Shown: positions 16,784 to 26,822, counted from the stretch's first letter. The stretch: DNA of 64,000 nt from Anaerolineae bacterium (GCA_013178295.1 JABLWW010000011.1:304052-368051); one strand, 5' to 3'. Notes: generated from the sequence alone by a model not told the origin. A program made the numbers and translations.

Positions 16784-18481
16784 ATGATAAAAATAGTTGT
16801 TTTTGTAAAACGGATGACCTTACTGCTCTTATCGCTGATAACGATCGTCGCTGTTTGTTCATGTAGCGGTTCGTCGTCCAAATCAAAATGGACACTGTTC
16901 GTCAATGGAACAATCTACATAGATGCCGATAAGAAAGTGGGTAATCTGCTTGTAAAAGATGGCGTTGTGGCTGGGTTTGATGTAAATCCACAAAAATATC
17001 GGAATGCAGAAATTGTTGATCTGAATGGCGCTGTAGCATATCCTGGATTTATCGACAGCCATGTACATCTTATCAGTATGGCTGTTGCGGGAAGCATCCT
17101 CGTTCCAACAGGAGGGGAAACGGATCCGACAAAGATAGCGGCCATTGTTGGAGATCGTTGTAAACAAGTGGCTAAGGGCACACCAGTGATGGCACATGGA
17201 TTTGTGCTCCAAAATTATGATACAGACTGGGGGCTGGATGATTTGGAGAATCTGGATGCAACTACTGGACCTGATTGTCCGGTGATGATTGCCGATCAGT
17301 TGGGTCACAGTTATATTGTCAACAGTGCGGCTATGCGCCTCAGCAACCTTGATGGTTCAACTGCGGATCCACCAGGCGGAAAGATAGTAAAACATGACGG
17401 TAAACCGACGGGGATGCTCAGGGAAACAGCCGGAGCAATTGTTGGGAACATCGCAATTTTCCCACGAGTGCAGGATAGCCAGGTCAAACCGCTAGCCATA
17501 GGGTTGATGAAGAAGTGGGCTGCTATGGGATATACATCTGTTGTCGATCTGATGGGCGGGCCGATGGGGAGAACGATGAAGACGGCATTGTGTCGAGAGC
17601 TGGAACGCGAAGGCTCACTCCCCCTTAGAGTCTACTATGCCTACACATTCTTCAATCTGGATGATATGGAGGATTACCGCACCGCGGGTGAAGATACAGA
17701 ATTTGTACGTTTTTCCGGTCTAAAGCTTTTCATTGACGGAGCGGCTGGCCAGGGCGGTGCCTGGACCAGCTGGGCGAACACACTTGGGGATCACGGTCTT
17801 AATGCCGTTGCCGCCGATGACTCTTATGGCGAAAAGTACAATATTTTCAGGATTCTTGAAAAGTCCGAGGAACTCGGCCTCGACATGCACTATCATGTCG
17901 GAGGGGATAAAGGAATCGATGCTGTGCTGAGTGCCATTGAAGCGGTGAAAGCAAAAAAAGGTTCTTTGAAAGGCACACACACTCTCTACCACTTGGGGCT
18001 GATTACGGACGATGAGATCCTGCGGATGAAAAAGCTGGGTCCCAATGTGATTGCGGGGGTACAGCCGTCGCTTCACTGGGAATTCCAGAGACCGCAAACT
18101 GAATACTATTACGGTGATCATGCGAAAGGATCATATCCATATTCCAAGATGAGGGATGCCGGTATTACCCTTGCCTTCTCCACCGATTATGCATCCAACC
18201 TAGAAAAGCTTAGCTGGCCAACAGAAATTATGAGAGTGGCGCTTACCGGTGGCGGCAATCCTGATAATCAGCCACTAACGATGCGGGATATGATTGAGGG
18301 TTTTACAGTGGGCGGCTTTGCCACTACCCGCGAAACCAAAGCAGGCAAGCTGCATGTCGGTTATAAGGCTGATTTGGTGGTATATGAGAAGGATTTATAC
18401 TTGATACCCCCTGAAGAACTTTCAAAAGACAATCCGCGCGTTCTTTCTACATGGATCGGAGGGCAGAAGATTACACCATAG
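16784..18481 (+). CDS. Lipoprotein amidohydrolase (amidohydrolase_3 / YtcJ-like)
   Basis: A 565-residue metal-dependent hydrolase. It has a signal peptide with lipobox-like VCSC near residue 26, so it is probably exported and lipid-anchored. Metal-binding motifs typical of the family are visible: HVHL after GFID (about 90-95), a Lys in FSGLKLFIDGAAG, His residues in MHYHVGGD and LYHLG, and the late Asp in FSTDYASN. Such enzymes hydrolyse amide or imide bonds; the substrate is not predictable. Codon usage is visibly more A+T-rich than in the flanking genes, and a transposase relic follows, so it was probably acquired. The start has AGAGG 7 nt upstream. Confidence 0.87.
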   Translation: MIKIVVFVKRMTLLLLSLITIVAVCSCSGSSSKSKWTLFVNGTIYIDADKKVGNLLVKDGVVAGFDVNPQKYRNAEIVDLNGAVAYPGFIDSHVHLISMAVAGSILVPTGGETDPTKIAAIVGDRCKQVAKGTPVMAHGFVLQNYDTDWGLDDLENLDATTGPDCPVMIADQLGHSYIVNSAAMRLSNLDGSTADPPGGKIVKHDGKPTGMLRETAGAIVGNIAIFPRVQDSQVKPLAIGLMKKWAAMGYTSVVDLMGGPMGRTMKTALCRELEREGSLPLRVYYAYTFFNLDDMEDYRTAGEDTEFVRFSGLKLFIDGAAGQGGAWTSWANTLGDHGLNAVAADDSYGEKYNIFRILEKSEELGLDMHYHVGGDKGIDAVLSAIEAVKAKKGSLKGTHTLYHLGLITDDEILRMKKLGPNVIAGVQPSLHWEFQRPQTEYYYGDHAKGSYPYSKMRDAGITLAFSTDYASNLEKLSWPTEIMRVALTGGGNPDNQPLTMRDMIEGFTVGGFATTRETKAGKLHVGYKADLVVYEKDLYLIPPEELSKDNPRVLSTWIGGQKITP

Positions 18482-18874
18482 TCATGTCCAGTTGGGTAAT
18501 CGGGAACCACTGTGGTGTTTATTAGCCAGGAAAATCACAGAATCACCATGATAGATCGAACCGTACGCTGTTTTCCGGGCTTTAAAATTGCCTGGCGGGG
18601 TACTGTTTCGTAAATAGTTCAAGATACCTAAGGAGTATCACAAGCAGCTGTCCAGCAAAGCATGCACCTGACGCTGGGGGTTCTGCGCCGTTTTCTGGCA
18701 TTTTCTTACGCCTTAGCCTTTTTCTGGTTGAACAGCTTCACTATCCCCCCCTCACGGTGCGGGTAACGCAAATTGATTGCTCGCAGGGTATTGCGTACAA
18801 GGAGGGCAAACGCAAAATGATGTATGCCGCTGAGGGATCTCCCCTGGAAAAGCAATACCTCACCTGAGACAGGC
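18482..18874 (+). other. Intergenic stretch without an intact gene
   Basis: About 390 bp between the amidohydrolase gene and the insertion sequence. I find no credible gene. Short plus-strand open stretches of about 40 codons in two frames, broken by stops, could be remains of a former gene but match nothing I know. No tRNA or clear terminator is seen. Confidence 0.4.
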
Positions 18875-20053
18875 AGGGGTAACTGTCGCAAAGCTGGTGG
18901 GTTTTGAAAAAAGAGCAAGCTCAGAGTAATATGGGAGTTAGTCAAACAACCAATTACACGGAGCTTGCTATGGCTATTGTCACTCTCAAACTTCCAGAAG
19001 TCAAGTATTATCAGAAAAAACGGCCAAGCCGCTGCCCATACTATCATGGAGAGACTCTTCAACGCTGGGGAGGAAACGTCAAACGGGTGAAAGACCCACG
19101 TTTGAGGGTGGGGTGCTGGTATATCGCTATCGCTGTTGCTGCTGTCGGAAAACATTTCGGCACTACCCGCAAGGGATCAGTCGAGCCCAACAAACGGCAC
19201 GCATGCGGGCGCTCGCCGCAATCGGATGGATTTTTGGGATGAGCTATCGTTGTCTCAGCCGATATTTGGGGGGCTTTGGGATTGTTTTGAGCCGCATGAG
19301 CATCTGGCGAGACGTACAACAACGTGCGGAGGAGTTAGAACGGGAAAGATACTGGAAAGCGGTGCGGGTCTTAGGGGTAGATGGGGCATACGTGCGCGGG
19401 TGGGGAAAAACGCAGCCGGTGTTGGTGGCAGTTGATCTGGGCAGCGGTGCACCGGTGACGGTGGGATATGTTGATGAAAAAGACCCGCAGGCAGTGCGGA
19501 AATTCCTGCAACCACTGGTACAGCGCTTAGGGGTGAGCGTCATCGTTACCGATGATTTGGCGAGTTACAAACAGGCAGCCGAGGCTTTGCAGTTAGAACA
19601 GCAGATTTGCCAGTTCCATGTGCGGCGTTGGGTAGGGTGGGCGATCCATGAACTCAAAGAAAGCCTCCCGCCAGAATGGGTTGCAACGACGGAGGAAGTG
19701 CGCCAAATCTTGCGCGATCTACCGATCGAGGGTGACAAGCGCTTGGTAGCTCTTTTACGTCAGTTCCCGCCGAGTTCCTGGAGCCGCTCAGGTGCGGAAT
19801 TCTCTCCGCTTGACAAGCTGCGTCTTCTGATCGTTCGTCTGGCGGAGAATTGGGCGCGGTTTCGGGTGTTTGCCTGGCAAGAAGGGGTGTCTTGGACAAA
19901 TAACCCCACCGAACAAGTGATATGCAAGATGAAAATGCGCGCTCGAACCGTGCGGGGATATAAAAATTGGTCGGGAATGGAAAGTGGATTAATGGTGACA
20001 GGCGTTGGTGTCGCCTAGCCCCTCAAGATATTCTCGGAGCAAATCGTACCCCT
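18875..20053 (+). mobile_element. Insertion sequence relic, about 1.2 kb (ISL3-like, family uncertain)
   Basis: Contains a single transposase frame. The ends are tentative: AGGGGTA at 18875-18881 is mirrored by TACCCCT at 20047-20053, and 10 of the outer 15 bases match as inverted repeats. No clear target duplication was found. Transposase start and stop lie 95 and 35 bp inside these ends, as expected for a simple IS. Confidence 0.55.
18970..20018 (+). pseudogene. DDE transposase, frameshifted
   Basis: Restoring one base would give a protein of about 349 residues. The first 45 or so codons (ATG 18970, GGAG six bases upstream) read the N-terminal zinc finger up to KRVKDPRLRV. The rest continues in the -1 frame from about 19105-19115 with RYRCCCC and TFRHYP, and the catalytic domain with Asp in LGVDGAY, Asp in VTDDLASYK and Glu in NNPTEQ. 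The zinc finger also has CPYY where CPxC is expected. No classic slippery heptamer is seen at the shift, so mutation is more likely than programmed frameshifting. Confidence 0.75.
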
Positions 20054-20182
20054 AACTTTTTTCCCAATTTCGCCAACCATTTTTGGGACAAACACAATAT
20101 GTAAAGAGAAAGGCGATTAATGGTATAAACATAAATATATAGACAACCTTATTATGCATTTCAAAGGCTGGGTAACAACCTC

Positions 20183-21049
20183 ATGGACAAATTGAATTTG
20201 AAAGAATGGCTCACGTTTCCAATATTGATCATCATTGGCATCCTTTTTGTATTGGCAGGCAGTCAAGGGGGTGTTTCTCTTGGCTCACTTCCCTTGCTGG
20301 CTTTGTTGGTCGGATTGATATATATCATTCAGTGGCTGGCTTTTATCCCTGCATATATTCTGCAGACGGAAAAATTTTTTGACCTGACGGGCAGCATTAC
20401 CTATATTACAGTCATCACCCTGGCAATTCTTTTTAGTCCCTCTGTGGATGCCCGCTCTACCCTTTTATGGATACTTGTCCTCATTTGGGCAATTCGTCTT
20501 GGAACTTTTCTTTTCCGACGCATTCAGAAAGCGGGCAAGGATAATCGTTTTGACGAGATCAAGCCTTCTTTTATCCGCTTTCTCAATGTCTGGACGATCC
20601 AGGCGCTTTGGGTAACTTTCACCATGGCTGCTGCGTTGGTTGCCATCACCTCGGCGAACCGCAGGGGGTTGGATGTATTTGCCATCGTTGGTCTTGTCGT
20701 GTGGGGTTTCGGATTTGCGTTCGAGGTTATTGCCGATTTTCAGAAAAGCCGCTTCAATGCAAATCCAGAAAATAGGGGAAAGTTTATAAAAACGGGTTTA
20801 TGGTCGCGCTCGCGGCATCCCAACTATTTTGGTGAGATTACCCTGTGGGTGGGTATTGCCTTGATTGCTCTGCCCGTTTTGCAGGGTTGGCAGTGGATCG
20901 CTCTGATTTCTCCGCTGTTTGTAACCTTGCTTCTCACGCGTGTCAGCGGAATTCCGCTGCTTGAAAGAAAGGCGGATGCAAAGTGGGGCGGTCAGCCGGA
21001 GTATGAGGCATATAAAAAGAGTACGCCTGTGCTAATCCCACGGCTTTAA
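20183..21049 (+). CDS. DUF1295 membrane protein (steroid 5-alpha reductase / isoprenylcysteine methyltransferase-like)
   Basis: A 288-residue integral membrane protein with about seven hydrophobic segments. The C-terminal half carries the family hallmark: FNANPENRGKFI, then SRHPNYFGEI and a late EYEAYKKSTP. Related enzymes are steroid 5-alpha reductases and membrane methyltransferases that act on lipid-like substrates; the substrate here is unknown. The Shine-Dalgarno is weak. It follows the IS relic by 129 bp and is convergent with the HD-GYP gene. Confidence 0.87.
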   Translation: MDKLNLKEWLTFPILIIIGILFVLAGSQGGVSLGSLPLLALLVGLIYIIQWLAFIPAYILQTEKFFDLTGSITYITVITLAILFSPSVDARSTLLWILVLIWAIRLGTFLFRRIQKAGKDNRFDEIKPSFIRFLNVWTIQALWVTFTMAAALVAITSANRRGLDVFAIVGLVVWGFGFAFEVIADFQKSRFNANPENRGKFIKTGLWSRSRHPNYFGEITLWVGIALIALPVLQGWQWIALISPLFVTLLLTRVSGIPLLERKADAKWGGQPEYEAYKKSTPVLIPRL

Positions 21050-21091
21050 TCTCTGGCTGGGCGATGGCTCAACTGGTGTTCGGTAGGGGTG

Positions 21092-22378
21092 CTATTGCGC
21101 GCTGCTGCGGTTGCGATTGACCAAACTGGCAAAGTGCTGTTGATAATATTGTCTTGACTGTGCCTGTTTTCTTTCGACGATGGCTTCCAGTTCATCGTAG
21201 TGAGTGATCAACAGGTCAACCACCTGTGGATCAAGCAAACCTTCGTTGGCTTTTTGGCGCAAAACGGCAACGATCTCTTGTTGATTGAGCCAGGGGCGGT
21301 ACGGGCGTGTTTCGATCATGGCGGTAAAGTTATCGGCGACGCTGATAATGCGCGCGCCAAGCGGTAATTCTTCTTTGCTAAGGTGAAAAGGGTAACCGAT
21401 GCCGTTGAGCGTCTCATGGTGAAAACTTGCCCAGTCGCGTATGCTCTCGAAGCCGGGCAACTCATTCAAAATGGAGAACGTGTAAAACACGTGCTGTTTC
21501 ATGATGGCATATTCTTCTTCTGTGAGTGTAGCGGGCTTTTCGATAATGGTGTTGGGGACAGAAAGCTTGCCCAGATCGTGCAGGTTTCCGGCGATGTGTA
21601 TGCGTTTGATATCCTCTTTTGTTAGCTCAAGTTTGCGGGCGAGGTATTGTGCACAGGCAGCCACGCCAGTTGAGTGGGTGGCAGTGAAGGGGGTTCTAAA
21701 GTCAATGATATTGCGCAACAGCGTTGCCAGCTGGGTGAAGTCTCTGATGTCGAAAGTCAGGGTTGTGTGCGGTCCATTTTGCAGAAGATGGGTGTACAGT
21801 CTTGGTGAGGTTAGCATCAGCCAGAAATTTTCGCGCCCAGCAGCCAAGAGGAAGCCATCCACAATTTGAGGGGCGAACAGAACACCCGAGAGCGATTTGA
21901 TTTCTGAAATGATGCGCCGGTTTTGATGCAGGATGTACGTGCTGCGGTCAATCAGCCGTTCCACATAATCTGCCAGACAGATGGTTTGTGCCTTTTGCCA
22001 AAGCGTTTCGTCAAGGGTCTCTTTTACCCACTCGTTCCAGGGGCGGTGGTGGTAGCGGATTGCCTGCGCGCAGGGTCTGAGCCAGCGGACGCTATTGAAT
22101 AAAAATTCACCCAAAATGCAGTGCGGTTGAGGGTCGTCAACTTCAAAGTTGTGCAGCCTGATTTTTTCCTCAGGTGTTAATGCCCCAATATCGTGGAGGA
22201 GGGAGGCGTTGAATATTTTTGAGATGGTTTGCGGGTGATACTGCAAAGCCTTGCCGATTTCCCATGCGATGTAGGCTGTGCGCAGCTGATGGGCGCTGAG
22301 CTGGGGACTTACCATATCCATTGCAGATGACAGAGGAAAAAGTATCTTGCTGGTTGAAATTATCAATTTCTCTTCCAT
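21092..22378 (-). CDS. Tandem HD / HD-GYP phosphodiesterase
   Basis: A 428-residue cytoplasmic protein with two HD-type halves. The first (about 30-160) has LLHDIGAL and YHHRPW. The second is a full HD-GYP domain: LHDLGKLSVP, then HHETLNGIGYP and the DNFTAM stretch. HD-GYP enzymes hydrolyse cyclic di-GMP, so it may oppose the diguanylate cyclase at 2444. No sensor or receiver domain is seen. The ATG at 22378 is supported by AGGGAG six bases upstream; the frame is open further but would run into lysA. Divergent from lysA. Confidence 0.87.
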   Translation of the reverse strand: MEEKLIISTSKILFPLSSAMDMVSPQLSAHQLRTAYIAWEIGKALQYHPQTISKIFNASLLHDIGALTPEEKIRLHNFEVDDPQPHCILGEFLFNSVRWLRPCAQAIRYHHRPWNEWVKETLDETLWQKAQTICLADYVERLIDRSTYILHQNRRIISEIKSLSGVLFAPQIVDGFLLAAGRENFWLMLTSPRLYTHLLQNGPHTTLTFDIRDFTQLATLLRNIIDFRTPFTATHSTGVAACAQYLARKLELTKEDIKRIHIAGNLHDLGKLSVPNTIIEKPATLTEEEYAIMKQHVFYTFSILNELPGFESIRDWASFHHETLNGIGYPFHLSKEELPLGARIISVADNFTAMIETRPYRPWLNQQEIVAVLRQKANEGLLDPQVVDLLITHYDELEAIVERKQAQSRQYYQQHFASLVNRNRSSAQ

Positions 22379-22548
22379 TGACCACTCCCTGAGAGCGTGC
22401 TTATTAAAATCAATTATAGGGATATCCTTGTATGAAGCAAGCCCTGATATAGATAGGCTGAGGGAGGGGTCTCGCGGAGCAGATGGAACGAGGCTGTTGT
22501 GGGATAGTCTGCATTTGCCTGATAGCATGTTGGATTCCTGGCAGTGTT

Positions 22549-22579
22549 TTGATGCAACACGCACATTGGGTGATATAAT
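22549..22579 (+). promoter_or_regulatory. Probable lysA promoter
   Basis: TATAAT at 22574-22579 with a loose -35 (TTGATG, 22549-22554) at 19 bp. It lies about 60 bp before the start codon, in the divergent gap between the HD-GYP gene and lysA. Confidence 0.5.
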
Positions 22580-22637
22580 CTCGTCCTGATTATTTTTCAC
22601 GGAGAGAAAAAGTAAATTATCAGGATAGGAGCTGGTA

Positions 22638-23957
22638 TTGAACGCCATGGAAGAAGTCTTTAATGTGTTGCCCCTAACTGCCGAACGGGCTGCCAACGGA
22701 CACCTGTTTATTGCCGGTCATGATTTGGGACAGCTTGCCCGGCAGTGGGGAACACCATTATATGTCTTTGATGCCCAAACTGTTTATGGGCAGGTAGAGA
22801 GTCTACGTAATAGCTTGACGAAAAACTATCCGGGTGAATATGAGATTGCCTATGCCTCAAAAGCATATTTGTCGCTGGGGCTGGCAAAACGCCTGGCGGC
22901 GCTCAAACTGGGGTTAGATGTGGTCAGCATGGGTGAACTGATGATAGCCCGTAAAGCCGGTTATTCCCCTGAACTGGTGCATTTACATGGTAACAACAAG
23001 TCCGAGGAGGAGATGCGCTTTGCCCTGGAATGGGGGATTGGCAATATCGTTGTGGACAGTCTGGAGGAACTGGGGATACTCGAATCGCTGGCGCGCGAGA
23101 TGAACAAACGCATGAACATTTGGCTGCGGCTCACACCGGGGGTGGATGTGGACACACATCCACATGTGCAAACGGGGCATCCAGCCAGCAAATTCGGCAT
23201 CCCAATTGAAGATGGGCAGGCTTCGACGGCTATTTTTCGGGCAAAACGCAGCGAGCGGTTGCATCTGGTAGGGTTACATACGCACATCGGTTCACAAATT
23301 TTTGAGCCACAGGCGTATCGCCGGGCATTGAAAATGTTGTTCAAGCTTGCCGAGAAAGAAGATATGCCCCTAGAGCGCATCAACCAGGGAGGCGGGTTTG
23401 GGGTTCCGTATACACCAGAACGCCCAGAGGTAGGCATTGATGTGTTTATCCAGGAAATGGCAGAGACAATCCGTGAGGAAACCACACGTCTTGGATGGCA
23501 GATACCGATGCTGGTTGTTGAGCCGGGGCGGTGGCTGGTGGCGCGCGCCGGGGTGGCAGTGTATACCATCGGCACCACCAAGATGTCCAGCGACGGCACC
23601 TACATGGTGGCTGTGGACGGCGGCATGGCAGATAACCCGCGTGTGGCGCTGTATGACGCCCGTTACACGGCAACGCTGGTCGAGCGCTCCGAAGAGGGCA
23701 CACCCAAGCATCGCGCCACGCTGGTGGGAAAATTCTGCGAATCGGGTGATCAGTTAATTCACCGCATTCTGCTGCCCGAAGTGCGGCGCGGTGAACTGAT
23801 CGCCATGCCGGTGGCAGGCGCTTATCAGTTAAGCATGGCTTCTAACTATAATCTTGCCATGCGCCCGGCTGTTCTTTGGCTCGAAGACGGTCGAGTTGAA
23901 GTGTTACAGCAACGCGAGAAGCTGACCGAACACAGCTGGTGGATGAGCGGAGAATAG
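22638..23957 (+). CDS. lysA: Diaminopimelate decarboxylase
   Basis: A 439-residue PLP enzyme for the last step of lysine synthesis, removing CO2 from meso-diaminopimelate. The PLP lysine is in IAYASKAYLSL. HTHIGSQI, the glycine loop NQGGGFG, EPGRWLVA and the catalytic Cys in KFCESGDQL are all present. The start is probably TTG at 22638, because AGGAG (22627-22631) is six bases away; the ATG at 22647 would have a 15-base spacer. The gene stands alone, 4 bp before the convergent dinG gene. Confidence 0.94.
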   Translation: MNAMEEVFNVLPLTAERAANGHLFIAGHDLGQLARQWGTPLYVFDAQTVYGQVESLRNSLTKNYPGEYEIAYASKAYLSLGLAKRLAALKLGLDVVSMGELMIARKAGYSPELVHLHGNNKSEEEMRFALEWGIGNIVVDSLEELGILESLAREMNKRMNIWLRLTPGVDVDTHPHVQTGHPASKFGIPIEDGQASTAIFRAKRSERLHLVGLHTHIGSQIFEPQAYRRALKMLFKLAEKEDMPLERINQGGGFGVPYTPERPEVGIDVFIQEMAETIREETTRLGWQIPMLVVEPGRWLVARAGVAVYTIGTTKMSSDGTYMVAVDGGMADNPRVALYDARYTATLVERSEEGTPKHRATLVGKFCESGDQLIHRILLPEVRRGELIAMPVAGAYQLSMASNYNLAMRPAVLWLEDGRVEVLQQREKLTEHSWWMSGE

Positions 23958-23961
23958 GATT

Positions 23962-26760
23962 TTAGAGGCTCAGCCAGCGCGCTGCAGTTGCCGGCAGATT
24001 ATTGATTGTATCAATCTTCATTGAGCAGCGCGGTAGTGATTCGATAAAAAGCTTGCCATATTGCTTGGTCAGCACGCGGCGGTCAAGGATAACCACCACA
24101 CCGCGGTCGGATTGGGTGCGTATCAGCCGTCCAAAACCCTGACGGAAGCGTAGGATGGCTTCGGGCAGGGAATATTGATAGAACGGGTCATCGAAAGTTT
24201 CGGCGCGGGCTTCGATAATCGGGTCAGATGGTACATCAAAGGGCAGCTTGACAATCACCAGCACTGACAAAGCCATCCCGGGGATATCTACCCCTTCCCA
24301 GAATGAACGCGTGCCGAGCAGTACCGCTTTATCGGCTTCACGGAAGTTCTCAAGCAATGTATTGGGCGATGCGCCTTCTCCCTGCTCGTATACGATAATA
24401 TCATCTTTGGCAAGCAGAGGAACAATCGCCTGTGAGGTGCGCTTAAGTTGGGCATAGGATGTGAACAACACCATCATCCTGCCGCCAGTGGTGCGCGCCA
24501 GTTGCACCAATGCACGCTCTACAGCGCGCTGGTGGTTGCTGGCGTCGCCTGGTTCGGGAATATCATTGGCGATGTAAAGAAGCGCTGACGATTCATAATC
24601 AAAAGGCGACCCCAGCATCAGCTCATCGGCTTCGTCGGCGTTAAGACGTTCACGCAGATAATCAAACTCGCCGTGTGTGGTAAGTGTGGCAGAGGTCATC
24701 ACCACACACTCTTTCTCATGCCAGAGGTATTGCTCCATAAGCGAGCCGACATGCAATGGGGCAATTTGCAAAGCGAGATGGTTTTTATTGGGCTGGATTT
24801 CTATCCAGTAAATCGAGTTTGGCTCTGGCTCGCTGACCAGTGCGTGAATACGGTTTTCGGCTTCGCCCAGACGGCGCAGCAGGCTTGCCAAGTTACCCTG
24901 TGCATCTTCAAGCTCATCGGGTAGCACAGCGCCAATTTCAGCAATAGATTTGTTTAGCTGCGCCATGAGGTTCAATAGCAGTTTAATGGTTTCCCTGGCA
25001 CTTTCCCAGGAGATTTCTACATCTTCCCACATGGGCAGCGTGCGGCTGCCAGGCACAATGCGTTCCTGCTGACCGTAAGCGCTAACTTCTTGTCCCTCGC
25101 GCCTTTCGTATAGGTAATTTTCAAGGGCTTGGAAGAACACCTTGAAATCATGCTCAAGACGGAAGGCAAGGTCAGTCAGGCGCGAGACCACCTGCTCAAA
25201 AGCTGCCAGGTCAGATGGGCGCAACACATTCTTTAGCTGGTGCAGGGTGTACCCCAGCACTCCGCTTGAGGAGCCTCCCAGCTCGCGCAACATGCGGGCA
25301 AGGTCGCCTTGGGTGATGCGATAACTGAGCGCATTGGTTGACGCTGATTCAAGATGATGTGCCTCATCCACAATGAGATGGTTGTAGGCCGGGAGAACAC
25401 GGCTGCCAGTAGCAATATCGGAAAGCAGAAGCGCATGATTGACAATCAGCAGGTGGGAACTTTGGGCAGCAGCATACGCCTGGTAGAACGGGCAGTTTCC
25501 CTCAATGCGCTGGGTGCAGGTTTCCGCTTTGCAGGTTTCATTCTCGGCTGAGAGCCGTGTCCAGATTTCACGTTCCACTGCTCCGTTGAGATTAATCTCA
25601 TTACGGTCGCCTTTACCGCCTTCTTCAAGCCAGACAAGAATTTTTGCCAGGACACGCATCTCTTCTACCGTTTCCGGGCCGCGGTGACGGAGGCTTTCCA
25701 AACGGCGCGGGCAGAGATAATTGGAGCGCCCCTTGAGAACGGTAGCCCGCACATTGACCCCCAGCGCAGCGCGCAGGTCAGGAATATCTTTTTTGATAAG
25801 CTGGTCCTGCAGGTTAATTGTGTTGGTAGAAATAACCACCCTGGTGTTGTTCTGCATTGCCCAAAAGGTAGCAGGAATAAGGTATGCAAACGACTTTCCC
25901 ACGCCAGTGCCAGCTTCAACCATCAGATGCTGACTCTCCGAAAGCGCCCGAGCAATCGCACGCAACATTTCCACCTGCTCAGGGCGGTGCTCATACTGAT
26001 CAAAGTACTGCGAGAAAGGACCTCCATACTCCAATAACGCAGCGATCTCTTCAACATCCAGTGCAAGTGGTTGTTCCAAAGGGGTGAGCGGAGGGGCGTA
26101 GACATTTTCATCCGACGCAAATAAAACTCCGCCATCTCTATCTCTGGCTTTGCGGGCAGAGATCGGTTGTCTCGAACGCACAGCCAGTATTTGTTTAAAA
26201 ACCCACTCGCCATACCAAACAAGCGGTTCGCTATGCCGCACAAACTCAGCAATCAATTCCACAGGCAGTTCGTTAGCTTTTTCCAACAGCTTAAGATACA
26301 CTGCTCGGGTGGTAAAGGCATCATCCAGCCCGCGGTGGCTAACCGGGGCAATGACAGCAAACTGCTGCGCCAATGCGCCAAGATTGTAGCGGCTGGCGGT
26401 CGGTAGCAATACCGCTGCCAGTTCATAAGTATCAATGATGTCATTCAGCTGCAAAATGTTGTACCGCTGAAGAAAGGATAGATCAAAAGCAATGTTATGC
26501 CCGACGATGGGCGAATCGCCGACAAAGTCAGCGATTGTTTGCAGTGCGTCACTCAGCGGTGTTGCGTTGTGCACCATTTCATTTGTGATGCCCGTAAGCT
26601 GAGTGATAAATGGCGGGATAGGCTTTTTGGGGCTGACAAGAGTGTGCCATTTATCTTCAACGCGGTTTCCATTGAAACGCACCGCGCCAATTTCAATAAT
26701 CTCGTCCATTTGCGGGTTAAGACCGGTCGTTTCAATATCCAGAGCGACAATTGATGGCAT
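23962..26760 (-). CDS. dinG: DnaQ exonuclease-DinG helicase fusion
   Basis: A 932-residue fusion. Residues 1-165 form a DEDDh 3'-5' exonuclease (D8, E10, later HRGLDDA). Residues 250-932 form an XPD/DinG-type superfamily 2 helicase: Walker A AGTGVGKS (283-290), four cysteines for a [4Fe-4S] cluster (one in YLCPRR, three in the CxxxxCxxxxxxxC-like set before PFYQAY), DEAH (VDEAHHLE), and C-terminal GTRSFWEGVDIPG and FGRLIRT. It likely acts in DNA repair or in clearing R-loops and replication blocks. This fusion is known in Firmicutes and Chloroflexota. Confidence 0.94.
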   Translation of the reverse strand: MPSIVALDIETTGLNPQMDEIIEIGAVRFNGNRVEDKWHTLVSPKKPIPPFITQLTGITNEMVHNATPLSDALQTIADFVGDSPIVGHNIAFDLSFLQRYNILQLNDIIDTYELAAVLLPTASRYNLGALAQQFAVIAPVSHRGLDDAFTTRAVYLKLLEKANELPVELIAEFVRHSEPLVWYGEWVFKQILAVRSRQPISARKARDRDGGVLFASDENVYAPPLTPLEQPLALDVEEIAALLEYGGPFSQYFDQYEHRPEQVEMLRAIARALSESQHLMVEAGTGVGKSFAYLIPATFWAMQNNTRVVISTNTINLQDQLIKKDIPDLRAALGVNVRATVLKGRSNYLCPRRLESLRHRGPETVEEMRVLAKILVWLEEGGKGDRNEINLNGAVEREIWTRLSAENETCKAETCTQRIEGNCPFYQAYAAAQSSHLLIVNHALLLSDIATGSRVLPAYNHLIVDEAHHLESASTNALSYRITQGDLARMLRELGGSSSGVLGYTLHQLKNVLRPSDLAAFEQVVSRLTDLAFRLEHDFKVFFQALENYLYERREGQEVSAYGQQERIVPGSRTLPMWEDVEISWESARETIKLLLNLMAQLNKSIAEIGAVLPDELEDAQGNLASLLRRLGEAENRIHALVSEPEPNSIYWIEIQPNKNHLALQIAPLHVGSLMEQYLWHEKECVVMTSATLTTHGEFDYLRERLNADEADELMLGSPFDYESSALLYIANDIPEPGDASNHQRAVERALVQLARTTGGRMMVLFTSYAQLKRTSQAIVPLLAKDDIIVYEQGEGASPNTLLENFREADKAVLLGTRSFWEGVDIPGMALSVLVIVKLPFDVPSDPIIEARAETFDDPFYQYSLPEAILRFRQGFGRLIRTQSDRGVVVILDRRVLTKQYGKLFIESLPRCSMKIDTINNLPATAARWLSL

Positions 26761-26786
26761 GGGGGAGATTATACCTCACAAGAATC

Positions 26787-26822
26787 GAAAAGCCGCCGGT
26801 TTGGCTCCACCGGCGGCTTTTC
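26787..26822 (-). terminator. Intrinsic terminator after the DUF4349 gene
   Basis: A perfect 14-bp stem (26787-26800 with 26809-26822) with an 8-nt loop. On the minus strand it is followed by a T-rich stretch. It starts 19 bp after the DUF4349 stop and lies before the dinG start. Confidence 0.85.

Noticed and set aside
19100..19120. Programmed -1 frameshift in the transposase
   Set aside because: No canonical slippery heptamer or clear stimulatory stem; a second lesion in the zinc finger favours mutation. Kept open as a check.
18706..19155. Open frame of 149 codons on the minus strand
   Set aside because: It overlaps the transposase and the gene-poor flank, has no ribosome-binding site and no family-like sequence; it is a shadow of the IS.
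22379..22696. Longer N-terminus for the HD-GYP protein
   Set aside because: It would run across the lysA promoter and start; the ATG at 22378 has an excellent Shine-Dalgarno.
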